A DNA stretch of 64,000 nucleotides from Flavobacterium pectinovorum (GCF_022802975.1 NZ_JAFEVZ010000012.1:62001-126000), one strand, 5' to 3'. Shown: positions 8,717 through 18,588, counted from the stretch's first letter. Notes: generated from the sequence alone by a model not told the origin. Made by a program: numbers and translations.

Positions 8717-9691
8717 TTATTTATTTTTTCGCCTAACTGAAGTATATGCCTTTTTAATCTGAACATAAAAAGGTGAAATTACAGAAAGTATAGATAATTT
8801 ATCCGTAAGCCTTAACTCTTTATTACTAAGAATCTCAAAAAGGTTACTTGTTAGCTCCTTTTTAAGAGATACAAACTCATCTTTAAAACCAGTATTGTCC
8901 TGGCTGTTAAAAAATACTACACACAAATTTTTAATCATCCTGTAGTAATAGGCGTCAACCGTTTTTGTCAGTTCAACTTTATCATGAAGTAAAGCTTTTG
9001 CATGCTTAATGTTTTTTACAATTACCAAACTCCTGGCAGAAAACTTTTGCTTAGTAATGCTTTGCTCGCGTTGCCTGTAGTGGTATAACGGACTGGCGAC
9101 ATGAGTACACCTGTTTATCTCAAGAAAAACATCAAACATAATAGCCATATCCTCATGTATTTCGCCTTTTGGAAATTTATATTTATCGAATAATCTCCGC
9201 TCATACATTTTATCCCAACTGGCAATATCCATTGTATCCCCTTTCAGCATGTGCTTTATGGCTTCTGTTTCTGTATATTCGGTTTCTTTATCTAATGTAT
9301 ATTTCGTATAGTTATAACTTTCGTATTGATAAATACGGCCACAACATGCTATTTCTGCCCTATTTTGAACACAACCATTATACAGTTTTTCGATAAAGTC
9401 AGGTTCTACCCAATCGTCAGAATCTATAAAAGAAACATATTTTGCAGTTGCTAATTCCAAACCCGCATTACGTGCATCAGAAAGCCCTCCGTTTACTTTA
9501 TGTATAACTTTTATCCTACTGTCTATTAAAGCATATTCATCACAAATAGAACCACTATTATCAGTAGCACCATCATCAACCAAAATGATTTCTATATCTT
9601 TTAACGTTTGGTTGATTACACTGTCCACACACTTTCTCAAGTATACTTCTACGTTATAAATGGGAATTACGACAGAAACAAGCACTTTCAT
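8717..9691 (-). CDS. Family 2 glycosyltransferase (EpsJ-like)
   Basis: A 324-aa GT2. The start MKVLVSVVIPIYNVEVYLRK, the nucleotide-binding VDDGATDNSG, NGGLSDARNAGL (67-78) and the metal-binding DSDDW (about 90-94) are all present. The downstream EDMAIMFDVFLE and YHYRQREQSIT stretches match the acceptor side of this common capsule GT2 subgroup. The C-terminal 80 residues are helical and basic. It is followed downstream by the decayed acetyltransferase, which may once have acted on the same repeat unit. Sugar specificity is not readable. Confidence 0.9.
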   Translation of the reverse strand: MKVLVSVVIPIYNVEVYLRKCVDSVINQTLKDIEIILVDDGATDNSGSICDEYALIDSRIKVIHKVNGGLSDARNAGLELATAKYVSFIDSDDWVEPDFIEKLYNGCVQNRAEIACCGRIYQYESYNYTKYTLDKETEYTETEAIKHMLKGDTMDIASWDKMYERRLFDKYKFPKGEIHEDMAIMFDVFLEINRCTHVASPLYHYRQREQSITKQKFSARSLVIVKNIKHAKALLHDKVELTKTVDAYYYRMIKNLCVVFFNSQDNTGFKDEFVSLKKELTSNLFEILSNKELRLTDKLSILSVISPFYVQIKKAYTSVRRKNK

Positions 9692-9798
9692 TTTTAAAAT
9701 TATTTAAAAAATTTATTAATAAAACCCACAAAAAACTAACACGATTTATTTAATTGAAATTTCGTTACCTAAATGTTTTTCTTCAATTTTCTTCTAAA

Positions 9799-10929
9799 TT
9801 AAATTTCACTATTTAGTGCTTCCTGTAAATAGTTTTTTGACAACTCTCTTAATTTGGTAAGCCGCTCTGATAATTCTTCACTATTCCACTCAACTTCTAT
9901 CTCATTAAAAGGAGTATCTACCTTTACAGCTCTGTTACTTATTCCCAGTTTAGTTAATAAACTCATCTGTCTACTATCCTTTCCGGGTTCTTTATTAATT
10001 ACCGAATATAAAGGAGTACTAAAATTTGCAGCAAACGCTGTACCATGGAATGATGAAGTAATAACCAGTTTCGCACTCTTGAATAAACTAACAAAAAGTT
10101 CCGGGCTTACTGGATCAGGTCGCTCAACTAGACCAATTAATTCTTCAGGGAGTTTAGCTTGCTGGTCAAGATATATAACGCGATAACCTGTTTTTTCTTT
10201 ATAATATTTAATTAGTTCGTAAATATAAGGTGTACATTTAACAGCATAATCTAAAACATATGCAAAAATATAATTTTCCCCTTCATACAGCTTATTCTCT
10301 CTCTCACACATTTTCTCCCAGTCTTGAGATGTAAGAAGGAAAGTTGGGTCAAGAGCAGTTATTGACTCTTTGCCCGTTAGAGTCTTTACAATATTTTCGC
10401 CGCTAGTTTCCCTAACAGAAATCCTGTTATAGCTACTTAGCAGTTGCGTATATGTGTCTTCATATTTTTTATCTATTTCATCTGATGAAAAACTTGAAGA
10501 ATATGCAATCTTTTTTGCTGAAGCAGGCGCAAAAGACAATAAAAAAGAAGTATCCCCTTTCACAAAGCGGGTATTCCAAACCTGGTCGCTTCCAGTTATA
10601 TAAATATCATAAATTGGTGGTTTTTGCTGTAATTCTTCTTTTGAATTATACGTTTTTGATAATTTATAATTCTTTTTCCAAAACTTTTTAATCTCCAGAT
10701 TGTCACGATATGTAGCAGATAAAAATTCATTTGGAATAATTAATTTCAAAAATGAATACCAACGAGGTTTATTTTCACTAAACTGTTTATGGTATTTATT
10801 AGGGTATATATAATCTATTATTTCGCAATCGTAGCCAAAGTCTGAAACTATTTTCTGTAAAGCATATGCTTGTAAAGCTGAGCCAAAGTTCTCAACTTTA
10901 TGCATTGTAATTATACCTACTGTCTTCAT
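9799..10929 (-). CDS. Polysaccharide pyruvyl transferase family protein
   Basis: A 376-aa member of the PF04230-type family, which transfers pyruvate from phosphoenolpyruvate to make a ketal on a sugar; some members have other roles. Supporting stretches are the N-terminal GIITMHKVENFGSALQAYAL, the central DIYITGSDQVWN, SVRETSGENIV with the aspartate in ITALDPTFLL, and SSFHGTAFAANFSTP near residue 295. Pyruvylation would add negative charge to the polymer. It lies between two GT2 genes in the same direction. Confidence 0.88.
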   Translation of the reverse strand: MKTVGIITMHKVENFGSALQAYALQKIVSDFGYDCEIIDYIYPNKYHKQFSENKPRWYSFLKLIIPNEFLSATYRDNLEIKKFWKKNYKLSKTYNSKEELQQKPPIYDIYITGSDQVWNTRFVKGDTSFLLSFAPASAKKIAYSSSFSSDEIDKKYEDTYTQLLSSYNRISVRETSGENIVKTLTGKESITALDPTFLLTSQDWEKMCERENKLYEGENYIFAYVLDYAVKCTPYIYELIKYYKEKTGYRVIYLDQQAKLPEELIGLVERPDPVSPELFVSLFKSAKLVITSSFHGTAFAANFSTPLYSVINKEPGKDSRQMSLLTKLGISNRAVKVDTPFNEIEVEWNSEELSERLTKLRELSKNYLQEALNSEI

Positions 10930-10972
10930 ATTTTACTATTAAGTTATATCTTATCTAAATTAATTTGTTAAT

Positions 10973-11986
10973 TTATTTATTAACAAATGGCTTCTTTTTC
11001 ATCTTTCTAAGAAGAGAGAAAATTTTTGAAACAATTTTTGGGCTAATACAGTACATCCATATTCGTATTTTTAGTCCAAATGCAACATCTGCTTTTATCA
11101 AACTTAAAGCATCCTTTCTAATTGCAGACAAGTAAGTTTTATATTCTATTTGGTAAACCTTTCTCGATTCGGTTGATAATATTGTACTTAAAGCTACAAA
11201 AGTAGTAAGGTACCTATGAAGTTCGAGTGACTCCTTAAATTGAGAAGTATGAACCATCGATTTTTTCTCTATGTCATCTAAGGCAGCTAAAGCATTAGCA
11301 AACTTAGGAACATTTAACACAGTTGTTGCACTATTAAGATTATCTTTCCTGTAGTAGTAAACTTTCCTGTTTCCAACACCTACCCCCTTTGATAATTGTG
11401 CAGCAACTACAATAAAGTTTAATCCTTCACCCATATAAAATTCACTTAAAAAAGAAAGTTTATTTTTAACGAGAAAATCCCTGTAAAACATTTTATTCCA
11501 GCAACCTATTTCAACGTAGCCCGGATATAACAGCAAAGCAGCTGCTTCATCAGGTGTATAAATTTCTATTTTATCCTTTTCTATTTGTTGTAGATTGCCT
11601 GGAAACTTGAAGCAGTCCTTTGACATTACAAAGTCTGCATTTGTCTTTTCAACTATGCCTAACATATATTCAACATAATCAGGATCTAAATAATCATCTC
11701 CGTCAACAAATACAATATATTCACCAATAGATTTTTCAATTCCCAGATTACGCGCAATACTAACACCTTGATTTTCTTTATGAATAACTTTTATTCTATC
11801 ATCTTTTTTCGAGAAATCATCAGCAATATGCCCCGAATTATCCGGTGAGCCATCATCTACCAATATGAGTTCAATATTTCTATATGACTGTCCAATAATT
11901 GAATCAATACATTTCGCAATATACTTTTCAACATTGTACATAGGAACTACAATAGAAATTAAAGGAGTATAATCAGTGCCTTTCAT
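10973..11986 (-). CDS. Family 2 glycosyltransferase
   Basis: A 337-aa GT2, clearly related to the one at 8717-9691 but not a recent duplicate. It has PLISIVVPMYNVEKYIAKC, ILVDDGSPDNSG, NQGVSIARNLGI and the metal-binding DGDDY at 95-99. The C-terminus is long, helical and strongly basic (RKMKKKP), suggesting membrane association. It starts 6 bases after the flippase stop, so the two are probably translated from one mRNA. Confidence 0.9.
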   Translation of the reverse strand: MKGTDYTPLISIVVPMYNVEKYIAKCIDSIIGQSYRNIELILVDDGSPDNSGHIADDFSKKDDRIKVIHKENQGVSIARNLGIEKSIGEYIVFVDGDDYLDPDYVEYMLGIVEKTNADFVMSKDCFKFPGNLQQIEKDKIEIYTPDEAAALLLYPGYVEIGCWNKMFYRDFLVKNKLSFLSEFYMGEGLNFIVVAAQLSKGVGVGNRKVYYYRKDNLNSATTVLNVPKFANALAALDDIEKKSMVHTSQFKESLELHRYLTTFVALSTILSTESRKVYQIEYKTYLSAIRKDALSLIKADVAFGLKIRIWMYCISPKIVSKIFSLLRKMKKKPFVNK

Positions 11987-11992
11987 TTTATA

Positions 11993-13543
11993 TTACTTTT
12001 TTTCTTTACCTGGCAGCAATCTCTGTATTAAAGCTACTATTTGATTTTTTTCCACGCTATCTAATCCAATAAAATAAAACACCACCGGAAACAGAATAAA
12101 ACTGATTGCTAAAGTTAGAACAATACGAATATCCGAATGAATCCAATTTGTAGCTAAATAAACTATTGCACAAGTAATACAAATCGGTATAACCATTTTT
12201 ATTACTGATTTCAAATATTCACTAATCTGTACTCCTGATTGTTTCTTTAAAATAACTATCTTCAAAAATCCCGTAATAATTTCAACCGCCACAATAACAA
12301 CAAAAACGAAACTTGTTGGCATCCCTCCATATTTCAGTGATAAATAACAAATTGGCAGAGTAAGTAGCGCAACACTTCCTATAGTTATCTGAAAATTTTT
12401 TATATTACCCATGGCCTGAATAGCCGGAGTTATACCTACTGTTAGTTGATTAATTAGCGTAGCAATTAAAAATAACGAACAAAATACATCTGTATGTTCT
12501 GGTACATTTTTCAACCAAAATTTTAACACCACTGACATTTGAAAAATAAGCGGAATTGCAAAAAACGCTACTAAAAAGAAGCCTAGTTTAGTTGCCCACA
12601 TAGCAGTTCGCAACATACGCTCTCGATTATTCATTCCTTCACTTTTCATAATTTGCGGGTTAAGTGCCTGCAATAAAGTGAATGAAAGCCCCCTTACTTG
12701 ACCATTTACTTGGTTTGCTATACCATAAGCAGCATTAACTATTATACCAAAGAACACATTCAATAAAACATTAATCCCCTGTGTATTTAGAACATAACAT
12801 ATATTCGCAAACAAATTCCACCCCGCAAAACTTCCTAATTCCTTCATCAGGATTTTATCTACTGCAAAGCTTCTTATGCTACATTCATTATATTTTTTTA
12901 AGCAAAAAATAGCATAAAGCAGGAAAGACACAATCGTAACCCCCGCCATTAGAAATCCATAAAAAAACAATCTATCTTCCTCTGCAAACCAGGTTAATGA
13001 AAAGGCTACCACTAATTTTAAAAATGATTCTATAACCATTACAACCGCTAGCCACAACATATTTTCGTGAGCATTGAGCAAAGCTGTGAATGGAACAGTA
13101 ACAACTGTAAAGAACATAGACCCAGCAAGAAAATAATATATTGACTTCGCCGTAGAAACACGGTCTACAGGTATATTTAAAAAACCATCAAAAAAAAATG
13201 GTGAAAGGGCCAGTAGCACTGCTACAATTACAAATCCAATTATTATATGTAAAATCCAGCTATTTGCAAAAACTTTCACTTGCATATCTAAGTCCCCTGT
13301 ACCCTGATGAAATGAAAGATATCGCTGTGTTGAGGTTGTCATTGCTGCATTCAAAAACGTAAACATTACAATAACACCTGTAATCAAGTTAAAAAGCCCA
13401 AAATCTGCAGTCCCTAATGCATTCAACACTAAACGCACAGAGTAGAATGAAATACCCATCGAAATAAGCATCCTAGCATATAACACACCTGTATTTAATG
13501 CAACCCGTATACTTGTACTTTTTTGTTGTTCTTTTTCTATCAT
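11993..13543 (-). CDS. wzx: Wzx-type lipid-linked oligosaccharide flippase
   Basis: A 516-aa membrane protein with about 12-14 hydrophobic helices, of the MOP/polysaccharide-transporter superfamily. It would move the finished undecaprenyl-PP-linked unit across the inner membrane. Typical stretches are YSVRLVLNALGTADFGLFNLITG at the start (split here by helix 1), LAGSMFFTVVTVPFTALLNAHEN, and GIIVNAAYGIANQVNGQVRG, the conserved middle motif of this family in Bacteroidota. The ATG at 13543 follows a 215-base gap after gmd. MATE drug exporters share the fold, but sequence and locus context favour a flippase. Confidence 0.87.
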   Translation of the reverse strand: MIEKEQQKSTSIRVALNTGVLYARMLISMGISFYSVRLVLNALGTADFGLFNLITGVIVMFTFLNAAMTTSTQRYLSFHQGTGDLDMQVKVFANSWILHIIIGFVIVAVLLALSPFFFDGFLNIPVDRVSTAKSIYYFLAGSMFFTVVTVPFTALLNAHENMLWLAVVMVIESFLKLVVAFSLTWFAEEDRLFFYGFLMAGVTIVSFLLYAIFCLKKYNECSIRSFAVDKILMKELGSFAGWNLFANICYVLNTQGINVLLNVFFGIIVNAAYGIANQVNGQVRGLSFTLLQALNPQIMKSEGMNNRERMLRTAMWATKLGFFLVAFFAIPLIFQMSVVLKFWLKNVPEHTDVFCSLFLIATLINQLTVGITPAIQAMGNIKNFQITIGSVALLTLPICYLSLKYGGMPTSFVFVVIVAVEIITGFLKIVILKKQSGVQISEYLKSVIKMVIPICITCAIVYLATNWIHSDIRIVLTLAISFILFPVVFYFIGLDSVEKNQIVALIQRLLPGKEKK

Positions 13544-13758
13544 AATACATTACATGATTTTATTGAGTTACATTACTCAAATCAAGAATCCCCCTATATC
13601 GAAATGTAATAAGTAGAACATTTCGATAATTAATTTGTTTTACTCAAGAAATAACAATTTTTACATCACTTTTCGCAATCACAATTCTGTTTGTATGGTT
13701 TCATCCCATATTGGTTATAAGGAGTTTACGTCTTCACTCTTCTTGATAATTGCGTGGA

Positions 13759-14841
13759 TTAATACAATTTCAAATCACTCTCTACCATTTCTTTTACCAA
13801 AGCAGCCAAATCGTACTGAGGTTTCCAGCCTAATTTGGTTTTAGATTTTGTAGGATCACCTATTAAAAGATCTACTTCTGTAGGACGATAATATTCAGGA
13901 TCTACACGCACTACTACTTTACCTATTTCTAACTGATATAAAGGATTATTACAAGCTGCAATTTTAGCAACTTCACTTTCATTTTCTCCTTCAAAAGTTA
14001 ATTCTACTCCTATTTCCGCAAAAGACATGATAACAAAATCCCTGATATAAGTCGTTACACCAGTCGCTATTACATAATCCTCCGCAACATCTTGCTGTAA
14101 AATTCTCCACATCGCTTCAACATAATCCTTGGCATGTCCCCAGTCTCTTTGAGAGTTTAAATTACCTAAATAAAGACATTCTTGTTTTCCTTTTGCAATT
14201 GCGGCTGTTGCCATCGTAATTTTACGAGTAACAAAAGTTTCACCACGTCTTGGAGACTCATGATTAAATAAAATACCATTACAAGCAAACATATCATAAG
14301 CTTCTCTGTAATTTTTTGTTATCCAAAAGCCATAAATTTTAGCAGCACCATAAGGAGAACGTGGGTAAAAAGGTGAGTTTTCATCATAAAACCCTTTTTC
14401 GTTTTTATTTTCTGCCAAACCTCCATAAAGTTCTGAAGTCGACGCTTGATAAACTCTCGTCTTTTTGGTTAAGCCCAATATTCTTACCGCTTCTAAAATT
14501 CGCAAGGTTCCTAAACCATCCACATTTGCCACATATTCGGGAGAATCAAACGATACTTTTACATGAGACATTGCCCCTAAATTGTAAATCTCATCAGGCT
14601 GTACTTCCTGAATTATTCTAATAATATTAGTTGAATCAGTCAAATCTCCATAATGCAGCTTAAAATTCACATGTACTTCATGCTGATCCTGATAAATATG
14701 ATCAATTCGTTGTGTATTAAAAGAAGATGCACGTCTTTTAACACCGTGTACCTGATATCCTTTTTCTAATAATAATTCTGCCAAATATGATCCGTCCTGA
14801 CCTGTGATTCCTGTTATAAGGGCTACTTTTTGTGTACTCAT
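13759..14841 (-). CDS. gmd: GDP-mannose 4,6-dehydratase
   Basis: Converts GDP-D-mannose to GDP-4-keto-6-deoxymannose, the first step to GDP-L-fucose. The 360-aa length is normal. The Rossmann motif [12 protein letters not shown] is at residues 11-22. The catalytic Thr and Glu are in STSELYG (T135, E137) and the YxxxK pair in YGAAK (Y164, K168). Further family stretches are [17 protein letters not shown] and [16 protein letters not shown]. The product passes to the GDP-fucose synthase encoded just upstream (fcl). Genes for GDP-mannose supply (manB, manC) are not in the window. Confidence 0.97.
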   Translation of the reverse strand: MSTQKVALITGITGQDGSYLAELLLEKGYQVHGVKRRASSFNTQRIDHIYQDQHEVHVNFKLHYGDLTDSTNIIRIIQEVQPDEIYNLGAMSHVKVSFDSPEYVANVDGLGTLRILEAVRILGLTKKTRVYQASTSELYGGLAENKNEKGFYDENSPFYPRSPYGAAKIYGFWITKNYREAYDMFACNGILFNHESPRRGETFVTRKITMATAAIAKGKQECLYLGNLNSQRDWGHAKDYVEAMWRILQQDVAEDYVIATGVTTYIRDFVIMSFAEIGVELTFEGENESEVAKIAACNNPLYQLEIGKVVVRVDPEYYRPTEVDLLIGDPTKSKTKLGWKPQYDLAALVKEMVESDLKLY

Positions 14842-14925
14842 ATATTGTTTGTTAGTTTACTTTATTTCATGTTTCAAGTAAAAATGCAACATTGGTGATG
14901 TCTAACTTTTACGATTAACCTGAAA

Positions 14926-15876
14926 CTACATTTTTACTTGTTTGAAAGCTTCTTTATTTTCCAAAAACCAATCATAAGTTTTTTGAATTCCTTCATGAAG
15001 TTCGATTTTGTGTTTCCAGCCTAAATCATGCATTTTAGTCACATCCATTAATTTTCTTGGAGTACCATCCGGTTTCGTTGAATCCCAAATAATTTCTCCC
15101 TGATGTCCTGTAATTTTCTGTATCGTTTCTGCCAGATGTTTAATGGTTAAATCTTCACCTGTACCTACGTTATACAAATAATCGGGCAATTTGTTTTCTA
15201 AAGCAAAAACAACTGCCTTAGCCATATCATCGACAAATAAAAACTCACGCATTGGTGTTCCGCTTCCCCAAAGTGTCACCGGTGCATGATTGTTTTCTTT
15301 AGCTTCGTGAAATTTTCTTATCATCGCCGGTAAAACATGTGATGTATTTAAATCAAAATTATCATGCGTGCCATATAAATTGGTAGGCATTAAACTCACA
15401 TAGTCTTTTCCAAATTGATTCCTTATAGCCTGACACGTTTTTACACCTGTAATTTTGGCAATTGCATACCATTCATTAGTTGGCTCCAAAGTATCTGTTA
15501 AAAGATAATCCTCTTTTAAAGGCTGTGGTGCTAATTTTGGATAAATACATGAACTCCCCAGAAAAATGAACTTCTCGACATTATTCTGCAAAGCCGAATC
15601 AATCAGATTATTCTGAATCTGCATGTTCTCCATAATAAACTGATAGGGATAATCATTATTTGCTAAAATTCCTCCCACACGGGCAGCAGCATCAATAATA
15701 ACTTCCGGCTTTTCTTCGGCTATAAAATCAAGAACAGCTTTTTGATTTCGAAGATCAAGTTCTTTGCTGGATTTGCCTATCAAATTTGTAAAACCTTTCT
15801 CAGAAAGAGTTCTCCAAATAGCACTTCCAACCATTCCTTTATGCCCTGCAATGTAAATTTTTGTATTATTTTTCAT
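14926..15876 (-). CDS. fcl: GDP-L-fucose synthase
   Basis: A bifunctional 3,5-epimerase/4-reductase that finishes GDP-L-fucose synthesis with NADPH. It is 316 aa, the usual size. Cofactor motif GHKGMVGSA is at 11-19, followed by the catalytic Ser-Ser-Cys in GSSCIYP (C110) and the YxxxK pair in WYAIAKITG (Y137, K141). Other family stretches are MPTNLYGTHDNFDL and REFLFVDDMA. It starts 5 bases after the nucleotidyltransferase stop and is followed by gmd after 84 bases, so the three likely form one transcript. Confidence 0.96.
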   Translation of the reverse strand: MKNNTKIYIAGHKGMVGSAIWRTLSEKGFTNLIGKSSKELDLRNQKAVLDFIAEEKPEVIIDAAARVGGILANNDYPYQFIMENMQIQNNLIDSALQNNVEKFIFLGSSCIYPKLAPQPLKEDYLLTDTLEPTNEWYAIAKITGVKTCQAIRNQFGKDYVSLMPTNLYGTHDNFDLNTSHVLPAMIRKFHEAKENNHAPVTLWGSGTPMREFLFVDDMAKAVVFALENKLPDYLYNVGTGEDLTIKHLAETIQKITGHQGEIIWDSTKPDGTPRKLMDVTKMHDLGWKHKIELHEGIQKTYDWFLENKEAFKQVKM

Positions 15877-15881
15877 TTTAC

Positions 15882-16307
15882 TTAAATTACCTTTAATGCT
15901 TCTTTTTCTGCTACCACTTTACGTAATCCACTACTTGAAAAACGATGGTCGCGAGTATTAAAATACAATTCGATTCCTTTAGATTCGCAATATTCACGTC
16001 CTGTAAAGTTTTTTTCACGGTATTCATCTCCTAAAATTCTAACATCAATTTTAAAAGCTCTTAAAATATCCTCTAAATCCTGTTCTGTTGCATAAGGAAC
16101 AATTTCATCAACAAACTTACAGCCTTTTAATTGAATATAGCGCTCCACTACAGTTTGAGTAGGTCTGTTCTTTTCAGGACGATCCAATGTAGGATCTGTC
16201 TGTAATGCACAGATTAAATAATCACACTGTCGTTTTGCTTCTTCCAGCATGGTAATGTGACCTGCATGAAGTAAATCAAAAGCACTAAAAGTAATTCCTA
16301 TTTTCAT
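15882..16307 (-). CDS. TagD/RfaE-like nucleotidyltransferase
   Basis: A 141-aa single-domain protein of the cytidylyltransferase/adenylyltransferase superfamily. It has the HxGH active-site motif in AFDLLHAGHITML (H14, H17), VERYIQLKGCKFVDEIVPY and DVRILGDEYREKNF, which align with glycerol-3-phosphate cytidylyltransferase (TagD). The usual C-terminal RTxGISTT loop is replaced by RDHRFSSSGLRK, so the nucleotide or substrate may differ. It is the first gene of the polysaccharide locus and precedes fcl-gmd by 5 bases. A CDP-activated alcohol for decorating the polymer is one possibility, not proven. Confidence 0.75.
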   Translation of the reverse strand: MKIGITFSAFDLLHAGHITMLEEAKRQCDYLICALQTDPTLDRPEKNRPTQTVVERYIQLKGCKFVDEIVPYATEQDLEDILRAFKIDVRILGDEYREKNFTGREYCESKGIELYFNTRDHRFSSSGLRKVVAEKEALKVI

Positions 16308-16349
16308 TATTATTCTATTAGAAAAATGCTATTCATTATTCTTTTTGGA

Positions 16350-16967
16350 TTAATAAGCTGAATCAGCATGGAAACGATTTTGTCCTAAAGCCACTATAAA
16401 ACCAAAAGTAAGCCCCAGATTACTACCCGTTAAGTCTTTTCCAACTAAATCTCCGTTATAATATATTTTTTGTGACAATGTAGATTTATAGGTTAAATCT
16501 GCAAAAAAAGAAACTTTTTCATTTATAGCAAGATACGGTTTTACACCTAACATTATACCACCTATTTTATCACGATTGAAATATTGACTGGACATCACTC
16601 CTGCTGCTAATCCGCCATGCACCAATAACCCATATTGCCCTCCTGTACTTCTTGATAATTCAATAAGATTACCTAAATTATAACAAAGTTCTAAACCAGC
16701 CATTAACTGATCACTTTTTTGAATTCCGCGATTAAACTGATCGAAACTTAAAGATCCCAAAACACCAACATTTTCACTAAACATATAACGCAATGAACCC
16801 TGACCATGAACCAACGATAAAGGTCTGCCTTCTCCAGAAGGTGAGGTAAGAGACAAAGGAATTGCCATTCCTACTCCTGCTTCCAAAAAAAGTTTATCGT
16901 ATCTTAATCGATATTGCGCTTGTAAAACAGAAGTAATTAATAATAAGCCAAAAAACATGTTTCTCAT
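16350..16967 (-). CDS. Small outer membrane beta-barrel-like protein
   Basis: A 205-aa secreted protein. From the ATG at 16967 it has a clear signal peptide (MRNMFFGLLLITSVLQA, cleavage before Q). The mature part has alternating hydrophobic and polar strands and many glycines (FLEAGVGMAIPLS, YGLLVHGGLAAGVMS, NLGLTFGFIVALGQN), as in 8-stranded porin-like barrels. A GTG at 17030 would add 21 residues before the signal peptide and is rejected. It lies 42 bases upstream of the nucleotidyltransferase; whether it belongs to the polysaccharide locus is unclear. No specific family is recognised. Confidence 0.7.
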   Translation of the reverse strand: MRNMFFGLLLITSVLQAQYRLRYDKLFLEAGVGMAIPLSLTSPSGEGRPLSLVHGQGSLRYMFSENVGVLGSLSFDQFNRGIQKSDQLMAGLELCYNLGNLIELSRSTGGQYGLLVHGGLAAGVMSSQYFNRDKIGGIMLGVKPYLAINEKVSFFADLTYKSTLSQKIYYNGDLVGKDLTGSNLGLTFGFIVALGQNRFHADSAY

Positions 16968-17529
16968 AAATAGGTAATTTTGGGAGTTGTTATATATTAT
17001 AAATAAATTAAAAATTATTTTTTTTAACACACAAACATGTGTACATTTTATATGTTTTATTTTATGTTAAGGTTATTTGTAAAAATTAACAATCAGTGCA
17101 ATTTTTAATAACAGTATTTTTCTCTACAAATTCACTTAATCAATTGCGTTTAAACATAGCTTCGCTTCTCTAACTCCCATTTTAACGAAAATTAGAATTA
17201 AATAAATTTTATGCAAATGTATTGACTATTTTTATATTATATAACTAAAAACATCAAAGAACAATGAATAAAACCCATACAAAAATACATTAATCTCATT
17301 ATCAATCACATATACTCAGGTATAAATTATAGTCATTTTTTCAATTTTAATGAAAAAACAATTTTAACATAATTTAGAAGTGTAAAAAAAACAGTAATCG
17401 TTTTTTTAATGTTAATTTTCTGATGTCTTGAAAATGTTTTTCAAACTTAATTTCCTATTAATTTTATAAATTGCAACTAAATTCCCTAAACATAACTTTT
17501 AAAATTTTGGTTTATTGTATTTTTCAATC
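16968..17529. other. Gene-free region between divergent genes
   Basis: This is about 560 very AT-rich bases between an outer membrane protein (minus) and a secreted protein (plus). No open frame of note, tRNA or long inverted repeat was found. One exact minus-strand -7 box (TACATTTG) lies at 17214-17221, about 245 bases before the ATG at 16967; it has no good -33 partner. Two near matches with one mismatch lie near 17410 and 17460 on the plus strand. Confidence 0.4.
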
Positions 17530-18495
17530 ATGAAAGAATATTTATTTTTTTTACTTTTTTTCAGTATTACAACTTACAGCCAAATTTCAGGATGTACTGA
17601 TCCGTTTTCGAAAAACTACAATTCGAATGCAACTGTAAACGATGGGAGCTGTTTATACAAAACAATCAGCTTAAAGCCAGTTTATTCAAAACCTATAAAT
17701 GACTCTATCAAAGAAACATCAGGACTCATTTCTTTTAACCATTTATTATGGACACACAATGACGATCATGATAATACCATCTATGGATTAGATACTTTAG
17801 GAAAAATCAAAAAAAAAATAACACTAAAAAACATTACAAATCATGATTGGGAAGAAATATCTCAAGACAGTTCTCATCTCTACATTGGTGATTTTGGAAA
17901 TAATTATGCCGGAAACAGAACTGATTTAAAAATCTTAAAAATCGAAAAAAAATCATTTTTAGAAGAAATCCCTTTTATTGAAACAATTTCTTTTACTTAT
18001 TCAGATCAGGTCGATTTTTCTCCTAAAAAACCAAACACTACCAATTTTGACTGTGAAGCATTTATTGTTACCAAAGACAGTATTTACCTGTTTACAAAAC
18101 AATGGAAATTATCAAAAACCAATATCTATACTTTAGCTAACAAACCTGGAAATCATATTGCACAATTAAAAGAAACATTAGACACAAACGGCTTAGTGAC
18201 AGGTGCCGCTTACTTAGAATCAAAAAAAACAATTGCTCTTTGTGGCTATTCAAAAAAAGGAAAACCTTTCCTGTATCTTTTATACGATTTTAAAAATCAT
18301 GATTTTCTATCAGGAAACAAACGAAAAATTAACCTTAAGCTTTCTTTCCATCAAATAGAAGGAATCACAACCGAAGATGGCCTGCATTACTATTTGACCA
18401 ACGAAGCTTTAATTAGAAAACCTATTTTGAATATTCGCCAGCAAATACATTATTTCGATCTAAGTCAAATATTAAATTCCTATCTCCATAATTAA
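17530..18495 (+). CDS. Secreted protein with GCTD/NDGSC motif and propeller-like body
   Basis: A 321-aa secreted protein of unknown function. It has a signal peptide (1-18), then a short Cys-bracketed motif at 21-43 reading GCTDPFSKNYNSNATV followed by NDGSC, a module common in exported Bacteroidota proteins and possibly calcium-binding. The remaining 275 residues contain repeated beta-rich stretches (LLWTHNDDHDNTIYGLD, HLYIGDFGNNYAGN, DCEAFIVTKDSIYLF, GITTEDGLHYYLTNE) like a beta-propeller or phytase-like esterase fold. No type IX C-terminal sorting domain is visible. The in-frame TTG at 17515 is dismissed; the ATG at 17530 starts the signal peptide. Confidence 0.7.
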   Translation: MKEYLFFLLFFSITTYSQISGCTDPFSKNYNSNATVNDGSCLYKTISLKPVYSKPINDSIKETSGLISFNHLLWTHNDDHDNTIYGLDTLGKIKKKITLKNITNHDWEEISQDSSHLYIGDFGNNYAGNRTDLKILKIEKKSFLEEIPFIETISFTYSDQVDFSPKKPNTTNFDCEAFIVTKDSIYLFTKQWKLSKTNIYTLANKPGNHIAQLKETLDTNGLVTGAAYLESKKTIALCGYSKKGKPFLYLLYDFKNHDFLSGNKRKINLKLSFHQIEGITTEDGLHYYLTNEALIRKPILNIRQQIHYFDLSQILNSYLHN

Positions 18496-18529
18496 TTCGT
18501 AAATCGCAATATAATAGCTTACTTTTGCA

Positions 18530-18537
18530 AAAAGTTG
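18530..18537 (+). promoter_or_regulatory. -7 box (TACTTTTG) before the ABC-F gene
   Basis: An exact TAnnTTTG match lies 51 bases before the GTG start at 18589. No TTG is found at the usual -33 distance; the nearest is TTCG. It indicates that the ABC-F gene has its own promoter. Confidence 0.4.
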
Positions 18538-18588
18538 TGTTTTTATAAATATGCATAACTTATTAATTTATAACTCATATTTTACAAA

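Noticed and set aside
11993-13543. Treating the Wzx-like protein as a drug exporter like the MATE protein at 48470
   Set aside because: Its sequence lacks the NorM-type stretches and it is embedded among glycosyltransferase genes.
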